Part shown: positions 1 to 9,175 of the stretch, in pieces
Numbering within the stretch: the first letter of the stretch is position 1
Layout: each line of letters opens with the position of its first letter
Assembly (NCBI GenBank): GCA_036403235.1
Contig: DASWRI010000015.1
Coordinates: forward strand, 1 to 64,000
DNA from: JBGTFE01 sp036403235
GTDB taxonomy: Bacteria > Acidobacteriota > Blastocatellia > Pyrinomonadales > Pyrinomonadaceae
Length of the DNA: 64,000 nucleotides
Direction: 5' to 3'
Position numbers and translations under genes: made by a program
The notes under the pieces: generated by a model
Told to the model about the DNA's origin: nothing
The model's input: the letters and a program-made list of their open reading frames with translations, nothing else
Databases searched by the model: none

Positions 1-891
1 CTGTGTCTCGGAAGCTTTTGGTCGGGTCAGGAAAAACTTTTACTCGAAAACGATTTAACGCCCGTAATTTACAATCTCGAAATCGCCGATAAATTTAATA
101 AAGCCGCTAAGGAAAAAGGACTTACCGCAAAAATCCACGTAAAAATCGATACCGGGATGGGCAGAATCGGCGTTCGCTTTGATGAAGCTCGTGAATTTTC
201 AGAAGAGCTCAGAAAATTTCAAAATTTAGAAGTAGAAGGAATTATGACGCATTTTGCATCGGCTGATAAATTGGATGAAAATACGTTTACAAATCTACAG
301 GTTAAGAGATTTTACGAAACTATCGCTATGTTCGAAGAAAAGGGATTTCGACCTCGCTTTAAGGATTTAGCGAATTCGCCGGGCGCGATTGCGCACAAAA
401 ATTCTCTCGGGAACATGGTGCGTTTAGGAGGCGTTTTATACGGATTGGGAGGCGATGTCCTGCCACGCGAAATTGCTTTGCCACCACTCAAGCCGGTAAT
501 GTCTTTGCATACTAAAATCAGTCACTTAAAGAATGTTCCCAAAGGCGACACTTTAGGCTATGGGCGAACATTTACGACCGAAAAAGACTCGCTGATTGCA
601 ACGATTCCAATCGGCTACGACGACGGTTACAGACGCTCGCTTTCAAACTGCGGAAGAGTTATTATCAAAAATCAATTTGCTCCGGTCGTCGGAAGAATTT
701 CGATGGACTGGACTATCGTCGATGTAACGAACATACCGGAAGTTAAAATAAACGATAAAGTTGTTTTGATTGGCAAAGCAGAAAATTTAGAAATTCGAGC
801 CGAAGAATTAGCCGAAAAAACAGGAACGATTTCATACGAAATTACATGCGGAATCAACCGGCGCGTCAGCCGAAAATATGTTGGAAGCTAA
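1..891 (+). CDS. alr: Alanine racemase, C-terminal part (5' end outside window)
   Basis: PLP enzyme interconverting L- and D-alanine for peptidoglycan. The reading frame is open from base 1 and runs through HVKIDTGMGRIGV, a conserved stretch of the TIM-barrel domain, so the gene starts upstream of the window and about 297 codons are visible. The PLP-binding lysine lies outside. In the C-terminal beta domain, GYGRTF (Tyr codon at 559-561) supplies the second catalytic base, followed by IPIGYDDGYRR and VVGRISMDW, all typical of Alr. The last 14 bases overlap the acyltransferase gene downstream, which suggests translational coupling. A D-Ala-D-Ala ligase at 39.6-40.8 kb uses the product. Confidence 0.95.
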   Translation: MCLGSFWSGQEKLLLENDLTPVIYNLEIADKFNKAAKEKGLTAKIHVKIDTGMGRIGVRFDEAREFSEELRKFQNLEVEGIMTHFASADKLDENTFTNLQVKRFYETIAMFEEKGFRPRFKDLANSPGAIAHKNSLGNMVRLGGVLYGLGGDVLPREIALPPLKPVMSLHTKISHLKNVPKGDTLGYGRTFTTEKDSLIATIPIGYDDGYRRSLSNCGRVIIKNQFAPVVGRISMDWTIVDVTNIPEVKINDKVVLIGKAENLEIRAEELAEKTGTISYEITCGINRRVSRKYVGS

Positions 892-1543
892 AAAAAGCGC
901 TTGGTTTGAAAGCATTTTTGCAATTTACAATCGCAATTTGCTGAAACGACGGTTTAACTCGCTTCAGATTTCGGGTTTGGACGTTTTAAGAAAAAAAAGT
1001 CCTGATATTCCCGCGATAATTTATACAAATCATTCAAGCTGGTGGGACGGCCTTGTCGCTTTTCAAATTTCATATCAAGTCAAAGCGGACAGTTTTGTAA
1101 TGATGGAAGAAAAGCATCTCAAAAAAATGCTTTTGTTTCGCAAATTGGGCGCTTTTTCCGTCGTTCGCGAAAAGCCTTTCGAAGCGGCAAAAAGTATCGA
1201 TTACGCTGTTAACCTGCTTAAAGAAAAGCCAAAAAGAGTCTTATGGATTTTTCCGCAGGGCGAAATCCTTCCGAATGATTTACGACCATTAATGTTTTAT
1301 AAAGGGATTTCAAAAATCATCGCAAAAAGCGGAAAATGTCTCTTGATACCGGCAGTGTTTCGATATGAATTTCTGGGCGAATATAAACCCGAGATTTTCA
1401 TTCGAATCGGCGAGACGGAATTATTTGAAAATAATCTTAAAATAACAACAGAGCATTTAGAATATAAGACGACGCTTTTTTTAGATAAGCTTAAAAGTGA
1501 TATATTAAATAAAAACTTTAATGAATTTGAGAAGATTTTCTAA
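878..1543 (+). CDS. 1-acyl-sn-glycerol-3-phosphate acyltransferase family protein (PlsC-like)
   Basis: 221 residues. Lysophospholipid acyltransferase fold: the H-x4-D catalytic motif is NHSSWWD (His52, Asp57), and FPQGE at 125-129 corresponds to the FPEGT glycerol-phosphate-binding motif. It probably acylates lysophosphatidate or a related lysolipid at the inner membrane; the exact acceptor cannot be read from sequence. The ATG overlaps the end of alr and the stop codon abuts the next ATG, so it sits inside a tight operon. FPQGE replaces the more usual FPEGT, a variation seen in divergent PlsC paralogues. Confidence 0.85.
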   Translation: MLEAKKSAWFESIFAIYNRNLLKRRFNSLQISGLDVLRKKSPDIPAIIYTNHSSWWDGLVAFQISYQVKADSFVMMEEKHLKKMLLFRKLGAFSVVREKPFEAAKSIDYAVNLLKEKPKRVLWIFPQGEILPNDLRPLMFYKGISKIIAKSGKCLLIPAVFRYEFLGEYKPEIFIRIGETELFENNLKITTEHLEYKTTLFLDKLKSDILNKNFNEFEKIF

Positions 1544-2245
1544 ATGTCTCTACCGCCAAACTCAACCATCGAAATACCGATTCTACAGGAGTTACTCGCC
1601 ACCGGCGGGACTGACGACGTACGGTTTTTATACGAAAGGCTGATTGCTTATTTTCCGCAGATTTCAGACGCGGAAATTTCGGAAATAAAAAACGGAGCGA
1701 ATTCGAATTGGCGGAAAGCCGTACAGAAAGCAGGCAAAGTTCTCGACGAAAAAAACTTCATCAAGCGTAATCGAGGATTGTGGTCGATAACCGAAAAGGG
1801 CAAATCCGTAGCGCAGGAAGAAACTTCAGGTTTTACTTTAACGCAAACAAAAGCAAAAGAGCTCACGCACCTCAGTGTGCAGGAAATGCTTGTAGAAATC
1901 GGCGCAAGTCTCGGTTTCCACGCCGAAATTGAGTTTGAATATTATGATGTAATCTGGCGCGAAAGCGTAAAAAGCCAAAGAATATCGCACGTCTTTGAAG
2001 TTCAGAGCAAAGGCAACATCGATTCGGCGTTTGCCAAACTCAAGCGCGCGTACCAAAATCAGCGTTCCAAACCTTTTTTGATAATCGCGTCAGAAAGAGA
2101 TTTAAATCGCGCCGGAAAATCTCTCGCGCACGAATTTCAGGATGTCGAATCGGTTTTGACAGTTTTGTCATTCGCGCAGGTAAAAAAAGTTCACCAGAAT
2201 ATTAAAAATATTGCTGATATTCTCAAAGATTTTCTGTTAAAATAA
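1544..2245 (+). CDS. Mrr N-terminal-like winged-helix protein with restriction-endonuclease-like C-terminal half
   Basis: 233 residues. The N-terminal ~90 residues match the Mrr_N winged-helix pattern (PILQELLATGG at the start, RGLWSITEKGK at the wing). The C-terminal half has a plausible PD-(D/E)XK arrangement: a helix with Glu (QEMLVEIG), then YDVIW, then HVFEVQSKG. The last element reads E-x-Q where the canonical catalytic Lys would be, so nuclease activity is uncertain. It starts immediately after the plsC-like stop codon and ends 8 bases before mutS, which places it in the same transcript. It could be a DNA-binding or repair accessory protein, or a restriction relic; function is not assigned. 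Confidence 0.7.
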   Translation: MSLPPNSTIEIPILQELLATGGTDDVRFLYERLIAYFPQISDAEISEIKNGANSNWRKAVQKAGKVLDEKNFIKRNRGLWSITEKGKSVAQEETSGFTLTQTKAKELTHLSVQEMLVEIGASLGFHAEIEFEYYDVIWRESVKSQRISHVFEVQSKGNIDSAFAKLKRAYQNQRSKPFLIIASERDLNRAGKSLAHEFQDVESVLTVLSFAQVKKVHQNIKNIADILKDFLLK

Positions 2246-2253
2246 CTTTCTAA

Positions 2254-4851
2254 ATGAATGTTGAAACGCCCATCCGACGGCAATATCTTGAGATAAAAGC
2301 CAAGCATCAGGATTCGATTTTGCTTTTTCGTCTCGGCGATTTTTACGAGGCCTTCGACGAAGACGCGAAATTGCTCGCGCGCGAGCTGAACATCGCTTTA
2401 ACGTCGAAAGCAATGGGAAAAGACAATCGCGTTCCGCTCGCCGGAGTTCCGCATTTTGTTCTCGAAAAACATCTCGCGACCTTGATTTCAAAAGGTCATC
2501 GAGTCGCGATTTGCGAGCAAACTTCTATAAATCCGGTCAAAGGAAAAGATGGCAAAAAATTGATTCAGCGCGATGTCGTAAGAATCGTGACGGCCGGAAC
2601 GATTATCGAACCGCAGCTTTTAGACAGCAAATCAAACAATTATCTCGTCGCCTTGACAAGCGATGGAAATCGCGCCGGGATTGCATACGCCGACATTACG
2701 ACCGGAGATTTTGCGGCCACCGAAATCGAAAACAAATATGCTCTGGCCGAGATTCAGCGGCTCGCGCCCGCCGAAATCGTCATTGCCAAAACTGACGAAG
2801 ACTTCAGCAATCGCGGCCTGACGCAGTTTGTTACAAAATTAGACGCTGAACATTTTGTTTTCGAAAAAGCCAGAAAAACGATTTTTTCGCATTTTCAGAC
2901 AAAGACGCTAAAGCCTTTCGGTTTGGAAAATCTGCCGCTGGCGGTTTCCGCCGCCGGAGCTTTAATTTCCTATCTGCGCACGACGCAGGAAGGAATTTCC
3001 GAGCAATTGACTCGTCTGACGACTTACGACAGCCAGGCGTATATGCTGCTCGACAATCAAACCCTGCGAAATCTGGAAATTTTTTACAGCAGCTCGGGTC
3101 AAAGCCTTTTGTCGGTGATTGACCGTTCGAAAACCGCGATGGGCGGAAGACTTCTCAGAAAATGGCTCAGACAGCCGCTGCTCGAATCCGCCGAGATTTT
3201 TCGTCGCCAGGAACATGTTTCGTGGTTTAAGGAAAATCCGGAAGAAAGAAAAGCTCTGCGGCAAACATTATCAGACGTAAAAGACCTTGAGCGTCTCTCG
3301 AGCCGCGCCAAAGCAAATTATTTGTCGGCTTATGAGCTTCTGGCGTTTGGCAAAAGTCTCGAATTAATTCCAAATATAAAAAAGATTCTGCAAAAAGACG
3401 TCGTTCGTTTCGGACAGCTTTTAGCACATCTGCCTGAATGCACCGAGGTTTCCGATTTGATTAGCGCCGGGGTTTCCGATGAGCTTCCTTATCGATATTC
3501 GGAGCAAATCGGAATTATCCGCGAAGGATTTTCCGAGGAACTGGATAAGCTGCGCGCGACTTTGCGCGACGGAAAAGGGTTTCTTGCGGAACTTGAAAAA
3601 CGCGAGCGCGCGCGCACCGGAATAAAATCTCTGCGCGTCGGATTTAATAAGGTTTTCGGCTATTATATCGAAGTTACAAAAGCGAATTTGCATCTTGTTC
3701 CAAGCGATTACACGCGCAAGCAGACGCTTATTCCGTCGGAAAGATTTGTCACGCTCGAGCTCAAAGAATACGAATCGCTCGTCGTTCATGCGCAGGAGCG
3801 AATTGCTGAGCTCGAAAACAATCTTTTTCGCCAGATTTGTTTCGAAGTCGGCAGAAATCGACCGCAGATTCTGCTTTCGGCTTCGACAATCGCTTATCTC
3901 GACGCAATTTGCTCGCTGGCCGATGTCGCTGACGAATTCAATTATTCGCGGCCGACGGTCAATGAAACTTCGCTTTTGCGTATAAAAAACGGTCGTCACA
4001 TCGTCATCGAAAAGATTCTGGGCGAAGAAAGCGTCGATTTTATCGCCAATGACGCGGCGCTCGGCGGAAACGGCGCGCCGCAAATTGCTTTAATTACCGG
4101 GCCGAACGCTTCCGGGAAATCGACATATTTACGACAAATCGCCTTAATCGTGCTGCTCGCCCAAATCGGCAGCTTCGTTCCGGCGGACGAAGCCGTCGTC
4201 GGCATTTGCGACCGGATTTTTACGCGCATCGGTTTGTACGACAAGCTTGGAAGCGGCGAATCGACGTTTATGACCGAGATGATTGAAACCGCCGAAATTC
4301 TTCATCACGCTTCGCCGCAAAGCTTGATTTTGCTCGATGAGCTCGGGCGCGGAACTTCGACGTTTGACGGTTTGGCCGTCGCGCGCGCCGTCCTCGAATA
4401 CATACACAATCATCCGAAATTAAAAACAAGGACGCTTTTTGCAACGCATTATCACGAGCTGGCCGAGCTCGAAGAAATTTTGCCGCGTCTGGAAAATCTG
4501 CATTTTATTATCGAGGAATCGGGCGGCGAGCTGACTTTTAAATATAAAATGCAGCGCGGAACGGCTTTGAAAAGCTACGGCGTCTATGCCGCGAAACTGG
4601 CGGGCTTGCCCAAACCGGTCGTCCATCGCGCCGAAGAGCTTTTAAACGAATACGAAAAGGAAAATCCGCTGACGACAAATTTATCTAACGAATCAGCCGA
4701 GTTATCTAAACTTGAAGAAAAGCTTACGGAAATCGATTTGGACAATCTTTCGCCCGTCGAAGCTTTGATGAAAATTTACGAGCTGAAAAATATTTTGAAA
4801 GAGAATGCAGAAATTAGTAAATTTCCCGGATTAAAGCGGGCTGTAGGTTAA
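2254..4851 (+). CDS. mutS: DNA mismatch repair protein MutS
   Basis: 865 residues, the usual MutS1 length. The mismatch-reading Phe-x-Glu motif is present near the N-terminus (FYE, residues 30-32). The connector, lever and clamp domains follow. The ABC-type ATPase has Walker A GPNASGKST at 616-624 and Walker B LILLDELGRGTS near 692-703, then TLFATHYHELAEL. The Walker A reads NASGKST rather than the more common NMAGKST, a conservative change. It recognises base mismatches and recruits MutL; mutL is not in this window. The C-terminal tail is short and acidic. It is preceded by a small Mrr-N-like gene and followed 27 bases later by yihY. Confidence 0.98.
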   Translation: MNVETPIRRQYLEIKAKHQDSILLFRLGDFYEAFDEDAKLLARELNIALTSKAMGKDNRVPLAGVPHFVLEKHLATLISKGHRVAICEQTSINPVKGKDGKKLIQRDVVRIVTAGTIIEPQLLDSKSNNYLVALTSDGNRAGIAYADITTGDFAATEIENKYALAEIQRLAPAEIVIAKTDEDFSNRGLTQFVTKLDAEHFVFEKARKTIFSHFQTKTLKPFGLENLPLAVSAAGALISYLRTTQEGISEQLTRLTTYDSQAYMLLDNQTLRNLEIFYSSSGQSLLSVIDRSKTAMGGRLLRKWLRQPLLESAEIFRRQEHVSWFKENPEERKALRQTLSDVKDLERLSSRAKANYLSAYELLAFGKSLELIPNIKKILQKDVVRFGQLLAHLPECTEVSDLISAGVSDELPYRYSEQIGIIREGFSEELDKLRATLRDGKGFLAELEKRERARTGIKSLRVGFNKVFGYYIEVTKANLHLVPSDYTRKQTLIPSERFVTLELKEYESLVVHAQERIAELENNLFRQICFEVGRNRPQILLSASTIAYLDAICSLADVADEFNYSRPTVNETSLLRIKNGRHIVIEKILGEESVDFIANDAALGGNGAPQIALITGPNASGKSTYLRQIALIVLLAQIGSFVPADEAVVGICDRIFTRIGLYDKLGSGESTFMTEMIETAEILHHASPQSLILLDELGRGTSTFDGLAVARAVLEYIHNHPKLKTRTLFATHYHELAELEEILPRLENLHFIIEESGGELTFKYKMQRGTALKSYGVYAAKLAGLPKPVVHRAEELLNEYEKENPLTTNLSNESAELSKLEEKLTEIDLDNLSPVEALMKIYELKNILKENAEISKFPGLKRAVG

Positions 4852-4878
4852 AAATTTATACGAAAAGGGGGCAGGTTT

Positions 4879-5853
4879 ATGTTAGGGTTAAAAATCGATT
4901 TCAAGAAATTTTTCAAGCGTTTTTATATAAAGGCCTTTGACGAGGAAGATTTGCCGAGCAATGCGGCTCAGGTCGGTTTTTATTTCACATTCGCGCTTTT
5001 TCCGCTGCTTCTTTTTTTATTAAGTTTATTTGCCATCATACTCACGTCGGCCGACGAAATGCGGGCCCAGCTTTTTCTCTATCTGCGCCGGATGATGCCG
5101 GATTCGGCTTACGATTTGGTTTTTAAAACAATCGGTGAAATCACCGAAAACAGCTCGGGCAGCAAACTCACCATCGGTATTTTGGCGGCTTTATGGGCGG
5201 CTTCGGCCGGAATCGACAGCATTCGAGTCGCGCTGAACGGCGTTTATAATTTAACCGAAAATCGGCCGTGGTGGAAAACAAAGCTTCTCGCGCTGATTTT
5301 AACGTTTGGCCTGGCGGCTTTGGTGATGATTGCGCTCGGCGTCGTATTTTACGGCGGCAAATTTATATCTTTGATTCTCGGAACGATAAATTTCACGATT
5401 TCGTCGCCTTTTTTTCTCGGCATTTTGCAAGGAATAACGGTTTTAGCGGTTCTGGTCACGATTTTCGCGATTATTTACAACGTTCTGCCCGACCACACGA
5501 AAAGCAAATGGGTTTGGATTACGCCGGGCGCGATTGTCGGAATCATTTTATGGCTTTTGCTGTCTTACGGATTTCGTCTTTATCTCGGTTATTTCAATTC
5601 TTATGATAAAACTTACGGCTCGCTCGGCGCGGTCATAATTTTAATGCTCTGGCTTTATCTGACGGCTTTTGTGATTTTAACCGGCGGCACAATAAATGCG
5701 GTTTTGCAGGAATTTTCCGACCCCGAAGCAGCCGAAGCGGCGGCCAGAAAAGCCGAAGCAAAAGAAGTCGTCGAAGACCCTGAAAGCAAAAAGGCGAAAA
5801 AAACAAAACCCGAAACCAAAGGCCTGCCGAAAAGAAAGGCGAGCGAAGATTAA
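4879..5853 (+). CDS. YihY/BrkB family inner-membrane protein
   Basis: 324 residues with about six hydrophobic segments between residues 30 and 285. The pattern of the YihY/BrkB (UPF0761) family is recognisable: LPSNAAQVGFYFTFALFPLL near the N-terminus, SKLTIGILAALWAASAGI, ENRPWWKTK and YGSLGAVIILMLWLYLTAF. The cytoplasmic C-terminal tail (about 50 residues) is rich in Lys, Glu and Ala. The family has no settled function; it was once misannotated as ribonuclease BN. The start is supported by a G-rich ribosome-binding site (GGGGGCAGG) just upstream. Confidence 0.88.
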   Translation: MLGLKIDFKKFFKRFYIKAFDEEDLPSNAAQVGFYFTFALFPLLLFLLSLFAIILTSADEMRAQLFLYLRRMMPDSAYDLVFKTIGEITENSSGSKLTIGILAALWAASAGIDSIRVALNGVYNLTENRPWWKTKLLALILTFGLAALVMIALGVVFYGGKFISLILGTINFTISSPFFLGILQGITVLAVLVTIFAIIYNVLPDHTKSKWVWITPGAIVGIILWLLLSYGFRLYLGYFNSYDKTYGSLGAVIILMLWLYLTAFVILTGGTINAVLQEFSDPEAAEAAARKAEAKEVVEDPESKKAKKTKPETKGLPKRKASED

Positions 5854-5858
5854 AACTT

Positions 5859-6887
5859 ATGTCCCTGATGCTAAAGGAAATTTCCGAGCAGCCCGAAGTT
5901 CTCGAACGGACGATTCGTGAGGAAAGCGGAAAACTTAAAAAACTCGGCGAATTTCTTCGCTCGCGTGAAATTGATTTAATCGTTCTGGTCGCGCGCGGAA
6001 GTTCGGACAATGCTTCGCTTTTTGGTCGTTATCTTTTGGAAATCACCTGCGGAATCCCGGTTTCGCTCTGCGCGCCGTCGGTTTTTACGCTTTATAACGC
6101 GAAACTCAATTTGAAGCGCGCGCTCGTCATCGGAGTTTCGCAGTCGGGCGAAGGCATCGACATCAACACGGTTCTGGAAAGCGCGAAAAAATCCGGCGCG
6201 TTTACGCTCGGAATTACGAACGAAGCCGATTCGACGATGGCGAAAATCACCGACGAAACGCTGCTTATTCACGCCGGACGTGAAAAATCGGTCGCCGCCA
6301 CCAAAACTTACACCGGCCAGATGCTGCATTTTTATATGCTTTCTTGTCTTTTGGCTTCGGAAAAATTGGGAATCGAAAAAATTCCCGATTTTTCCGCCCA
6401 ATCGTTAAAGCTTGGGCCGGAAATCGAAAAAATCGTCGAGCGTTATATTTTTATGGAAAACTGCGTCGTCGTCGGACGCGGTTTGAATTACGGAAATTCT
6501 TACGAGCTGGCGCTTAAATTGATGGAAACATGTTATGTCGTCGCCGAAAGATTTTCGTCGGCGGATTTTTTTCACGGCCCGCTCGCGATTGTCGAGCGCC
6601 GTTTTCCGGTAATAATGCTTGCTCCGACGGGCGTCACGAAAAAAAGCAGCGTCGATTTATTAAAACAGCTAAAAGAGCTTCACGCCGATTCTTTTTCAAT
6701 CACAAACGACGTGGAAATCGCTTCGCAGAGCTCGCTTTCGCTTCGTCTGTCGCCGGAAATCGACGAATTTTTATCCCCGATTCCGTTTATCATTCCCGCC
6801 CAGCTTTTCGCCGCGCACCTGGCAAAAGCAAAAGGCATCGACGCCGACGCGCCGCGTTCGCTTTCAAAAGTCACGAAAACAATATGA
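5859..6887 (+). CDS. SIS-domain protein, GlmS-type isomerase/deaminase-like
   Basis: 342 residues with two SIS domains arranged as in the isomerase half of GlmS, but without the glutaminase domain. The first domain has ARGSSDNASLFGRY and SQSGEGIDINTVL (phosphosugar-binding SQSG). The second has GRGLNYGNSYELALKLMET and FHGPLAIVE. Related stand-alone proteins (AgaS, FrlB, NagB-II types) deaminate or isomerise amino-sugar phosphates; the substrate here is unknown. It starts 5 bases after yihY, and its stop overlaps the next ATG (ATGA), so it belongs to the same operon. Confidence 0.85.
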   Translation: MSLMLKEISEQPEVLERTIREESGKLKKLGEFLRSREIDLIVLVARGSSDNASLFGRYLLEITCGIPVSLCAPSVFTLYNAKLNLKRALVIGVSQSGEGIDINTVLESAKKSGAFTLGITNEADSTMAKITDETLLIHAGREKSVAATKTYTGQMLHFYMLSCLLASEKLGIEKIPDFSAQSLKLGPEIEKIVERYIFMENCVVVGRGLNYGNSYELALKLMETCYVVAERFSSADFFHGPLAIVERRFPVIMLAPTGVTKKSSVDLLKQLKELHADSFSITNDVEIASQSSLSLRLSPEIDEFLSPIPFIIPAQLFAAHLAKAKGIDADAPRSLSKVTKTI

Positions 6888-7807
6888 AAAGCAGTCAGTG
6901 GTCAGCGGTCAGCGGTCAGTGGTTTCGTAATTTTGCATTGATGTTTTTAAATTCAGCCTTCTTTTTGTTCTGCTTTGTATTTCCAATTAAAGCTCAGAAT
7001 AAACCCTGTGAATTTAATTCGCAGACTTTGCAATTTGCGGGAACGCCCGTCGAACAGGCGCGCTGTCTGCTTCGCCCGAATAAAATCGGCGGCGTGCTCG
7101 GCGATGAGTTGAAATCTCTGCCGAAGCCGCTCGGAAAACTAATCGGCCAACGTGTTGAAATCAAAAAGGAAAATTTAAGAAAATATCTGCTGGCAAATAA
7201 ATTCGACGAAAATACGCTCGGCGGCTCGCTCGACGATCGATTGTCAAAAGCGAAACTTCCGAACGGCGAGGAAATCGCGGCGCTCTATTTTATTATTCAC
7301 GACGCTTCTTACCCGTATCTGGCGGACGCGCCGTTTCCCGAAAATTTTAATACGGATAAAAACTGGAACGGGAACAAGCTCGAAATTTGGCTCAAACAAC
7401 CCGTCGCACACATTTTTGTCAATCGTCTCGGAGAATCGCTTACGACGACTCCGTTTGCCGAAACGGTCGAAAAAGGCTGGGGAACAAAGTTTGCGCGCGA
7501 TATTTTGAAAGTGGACGCGAAAGGCTTACAGCTTCATATCGAATTGATTCAGCCGCGCCGGCGCGACGTCAAAAATCCGAATCCGGAAAATGATTTAATC
7601 GCGCCGTTTCCCGGTTTTACCGACGAGCAGTACGCAAAACTGGCTTTGCTTTATGTCTGTGCGAGCTTGCGGCGCGGAACGTGGCTGATTCCCGCCTATC
7701 ATTCGGCGATTGATGCCGGAATAAAAGACGCGCATGACGACCCGCAGAATTTTGAGCTGGAAAAGTTTGCGAAAAAATTAAAGAAATTAATCAAATCGGT
7801 GAAATGA
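6884..7807 (+). CDS. Secreted N-acetylmuramoyl-L-alanine amidase-like protein (Amidase_2-like)
   Basis: 307 residues from the ATG that overlaps the upstream stop; a second ATG at 6941 would give a cleaner signal peptide (FLNSAFFLFCFVFPIKAQ). Amidase_2-like landmarks are visible though divergent: LYFIIHDASYPY (first metal His), AHIFVNRLGES, LHIELIQP, and a final PAYHSAIDAGIKDAHDDPQNF-like block with the second His and the DP motif that hold zinc in this fold. It probably acts on peptidoglycan stem peptides in the periplasm. The first 19 codons are an in-frame short-word repeat (SQWSAVSGQW), identical in type to intergenic repeats elsewhere in the window, so the true start is probably 6941. Family assignment is moderate. 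Confidence 0.65.
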   Translation: MKSSQWSAVSGQWFRNFALMFLNSAFFLFCFVFPIKAQNKPCEFNSQTLQFAGTPVEQARCLLRPNKIGGVLGDELKSLPKPLGKLIGQRVEIKKENLRKYLLANKFDENTLGGSLDDRLSKAKLPNGEEIAALYFIIHDASYPYLADAPFPENFNTDKNWNGNKLEIWLKQPVAHIFVNRLGESLTTTPFAETVEKGWGTKFARDILKVDAKGLQLHIELIQPRRRDVKNPNPENDLIAPFPGFTDEQYAKLALLYVCASLRRGTWLIPAYHSAIDAGIKDAHDDPQNFELEKFAKKLKKLIKSVK

Positions 7808-7810
7808 ATT

Positions 7811-9118
7811 TTAAGACATCGCCCTTAAAAGCGCCTCGCGCATCTCGCCGGCCGTCCGCCAGCGCAGATTTACGTCTTTGGCAAGCGACGTTTCGATGAC
7901 GGCGCTGATGCGGTATGGAACTTCGGGCGCGCGGCTTGAAATCGGCACAATCGGTTTTTCAAAAATTGCTTTGACGGTTTCGGCAATCCCGGCGCGCGGG
8001 CTGATATCAAGCGCGTTCGAGCCGGTCAGAAGACTGTAAGCCGTCATTCCAATCGCGTAAATATCCGAAGGCGGGCGGACTTCCTTAAAATCCCTGACCT
8101 GTTCGGGCGGCATATACGCAATCGTTCCGGCAACGTCGCCGACCATCGTCACGCCGCTCATTCCGGTTTGTTTGAAACTTTTTGCTAGACCGAAATCCGT
8201 CAGTTTGGCCACATAATTCGGGTAATTTCCGTCAACCAGAATATTCTGCTCCTTGATGTCTCGATGAACAAAACCGAGTGAATGAGCGAAATCGAGCGCC
8301 GAAAGCGTCTGCTCGATAATTTTAACGACTTCCTGATAATTTAATTTCCCGCCGCGAAATTTTGAAAGCTTCGAGGCATCCATTCCGCCGACGAATTCCG
8401 ACACGAGATAGACGATTCCGTTGTGCGTTCCGTGGTCGATATAGCTGACGATATGCGGATGGCGAAGGCTGGCGGCGACTTCTATTTCGCGAATAAAACG
8501 TTTTAGCGACTGCTCGCTGACAGCGACTTCGGGCAAAAGAGTTTTTATCGCGACGACGCGACCGTCCTGTATCTGACGGGCGAGCATAACGCTTCCCATT
8601 CCGCCCTGCCCGAGGACTTTTATCATCTGGTAATTCGGAATCGGCTGCGGATTTTTCTTTAATTCCTCGCGGCAATCGTCGCAAACGTAGGAAAGCTTTG
8701 AATCCGGGCGCGAAGCTTCGGCGCTGGCCGGCATGCCGCAGTTCAAACATTGGACGGTGACGAGCGACGGCGTGGTTTTTCCCAATTGCGTGGGGTTTGA
8801 TGAAAATTGCTGAAACTCATCGGCTGCGACCTCGACTTCCAGAACCGTTTCGCCGCCCTGAATCCGGTCGCCGTTTTTCAGATGCGCCGTTTCGACGCGT
8901 ACTCCGTTGACGTAAGTTCCGTTGAGCGAGCCTAAATCACGCAAAAAGCATTGCGGCGGTGCCATTTCCAAAATGCAGTGATGGCGCGAAAAAAATCTGT
9001 CCTGCGACAAACAGAAATGCGCGTCCTCGCTTCGCCCAATCATAAACGTATCATGCTGGTCAAACGTGAAAATTCGTCCCGTCTGAGGACCTGAAATTAC
9101 GCGCAATTTAACTTGCAT
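7811..9118 (-). CDS. FHA domain - zinc ribbon - Ser/Thr protein kinase
   Basis: 435 residues, no membrane segment. Residues 1-95 form an FHA phosphothreonine-binding domain (GRS 28-30, SRHH 44-47, NGTYVNG 66-72). A four-Cys zinc ribbon follows (Cys124, 127, 146, 149). The rest is a complete Hanks-type kinase: GQGGMGSV loop at 170-177, Lys192, HRDIKEQN at 285-292, DFG 308-310. All catalytic residues are present. FHA domains on kinases usually bind autophosphorylated or partner sites. It converges on the amidase-like gene (3-base gap) and leads away from two zinc-ribbon membrane proteins and a second kinase transcribed the same way. Target proteins are unknown. Confidence 0.93.
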   Translation of the reverse strand: MQVKLRVISGPQTGRIFTFDQHDTFMIGRSEDAHFCLSQDRFFSRHHCILEMAPPQCFLRDLGSLNGTYVNGVRVETAHLKNGDRIQGGETVLEVEVAADEFQQFSSNPTQLGKTTPSLVTVQCLNCGMPASAEASRPDSKLSYVCDDCREELKKNPQPIPNYQMIKVLGQGGMGSVMLARQIQDGRVVAIKTLLPEVAVSEQSLKRFIREIEVAASLRHPHIVSYIDHGTHNGIVYLVSEFVGGMDASKLSKFRGGKLNYQEVVKIIEQTLSALDFAHSLGFVHRDIKEQNILVDGNYPNYVAKLTDFGLAKSFKQTGMSGVTMVGDVAGTIAYMPPEQVRDFKEVRPPSDIYAIGMTAYSLLTGSNALDISPRAGIAETVKAIFEKPIVPISSRAPEVPYRISAVIETSLAKDVNLRWRTAGEMREALLRAMS

Positions 9119-9175
9119 TAAAACTTTCGAATCGCTTCTAAGATAATTTTCCCAGCCGAAGCTGACTTTATAAAA

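Noticed and set aside
3421..4083. Long minus-strand open frame inside mutS (220 codons), with several shorter ones
   Set aside because: They mirror the codon bias of mutS, have no ribosome-binding site and no domain signature.
6530..6883. Upstream extension of the amidase-like gene by about 118 codons
   Set aside because: It lies entirely within the SIS gene in another frame and has the Arg/Phe-rich composition of a shadow frame; the signal peptide would be buried.
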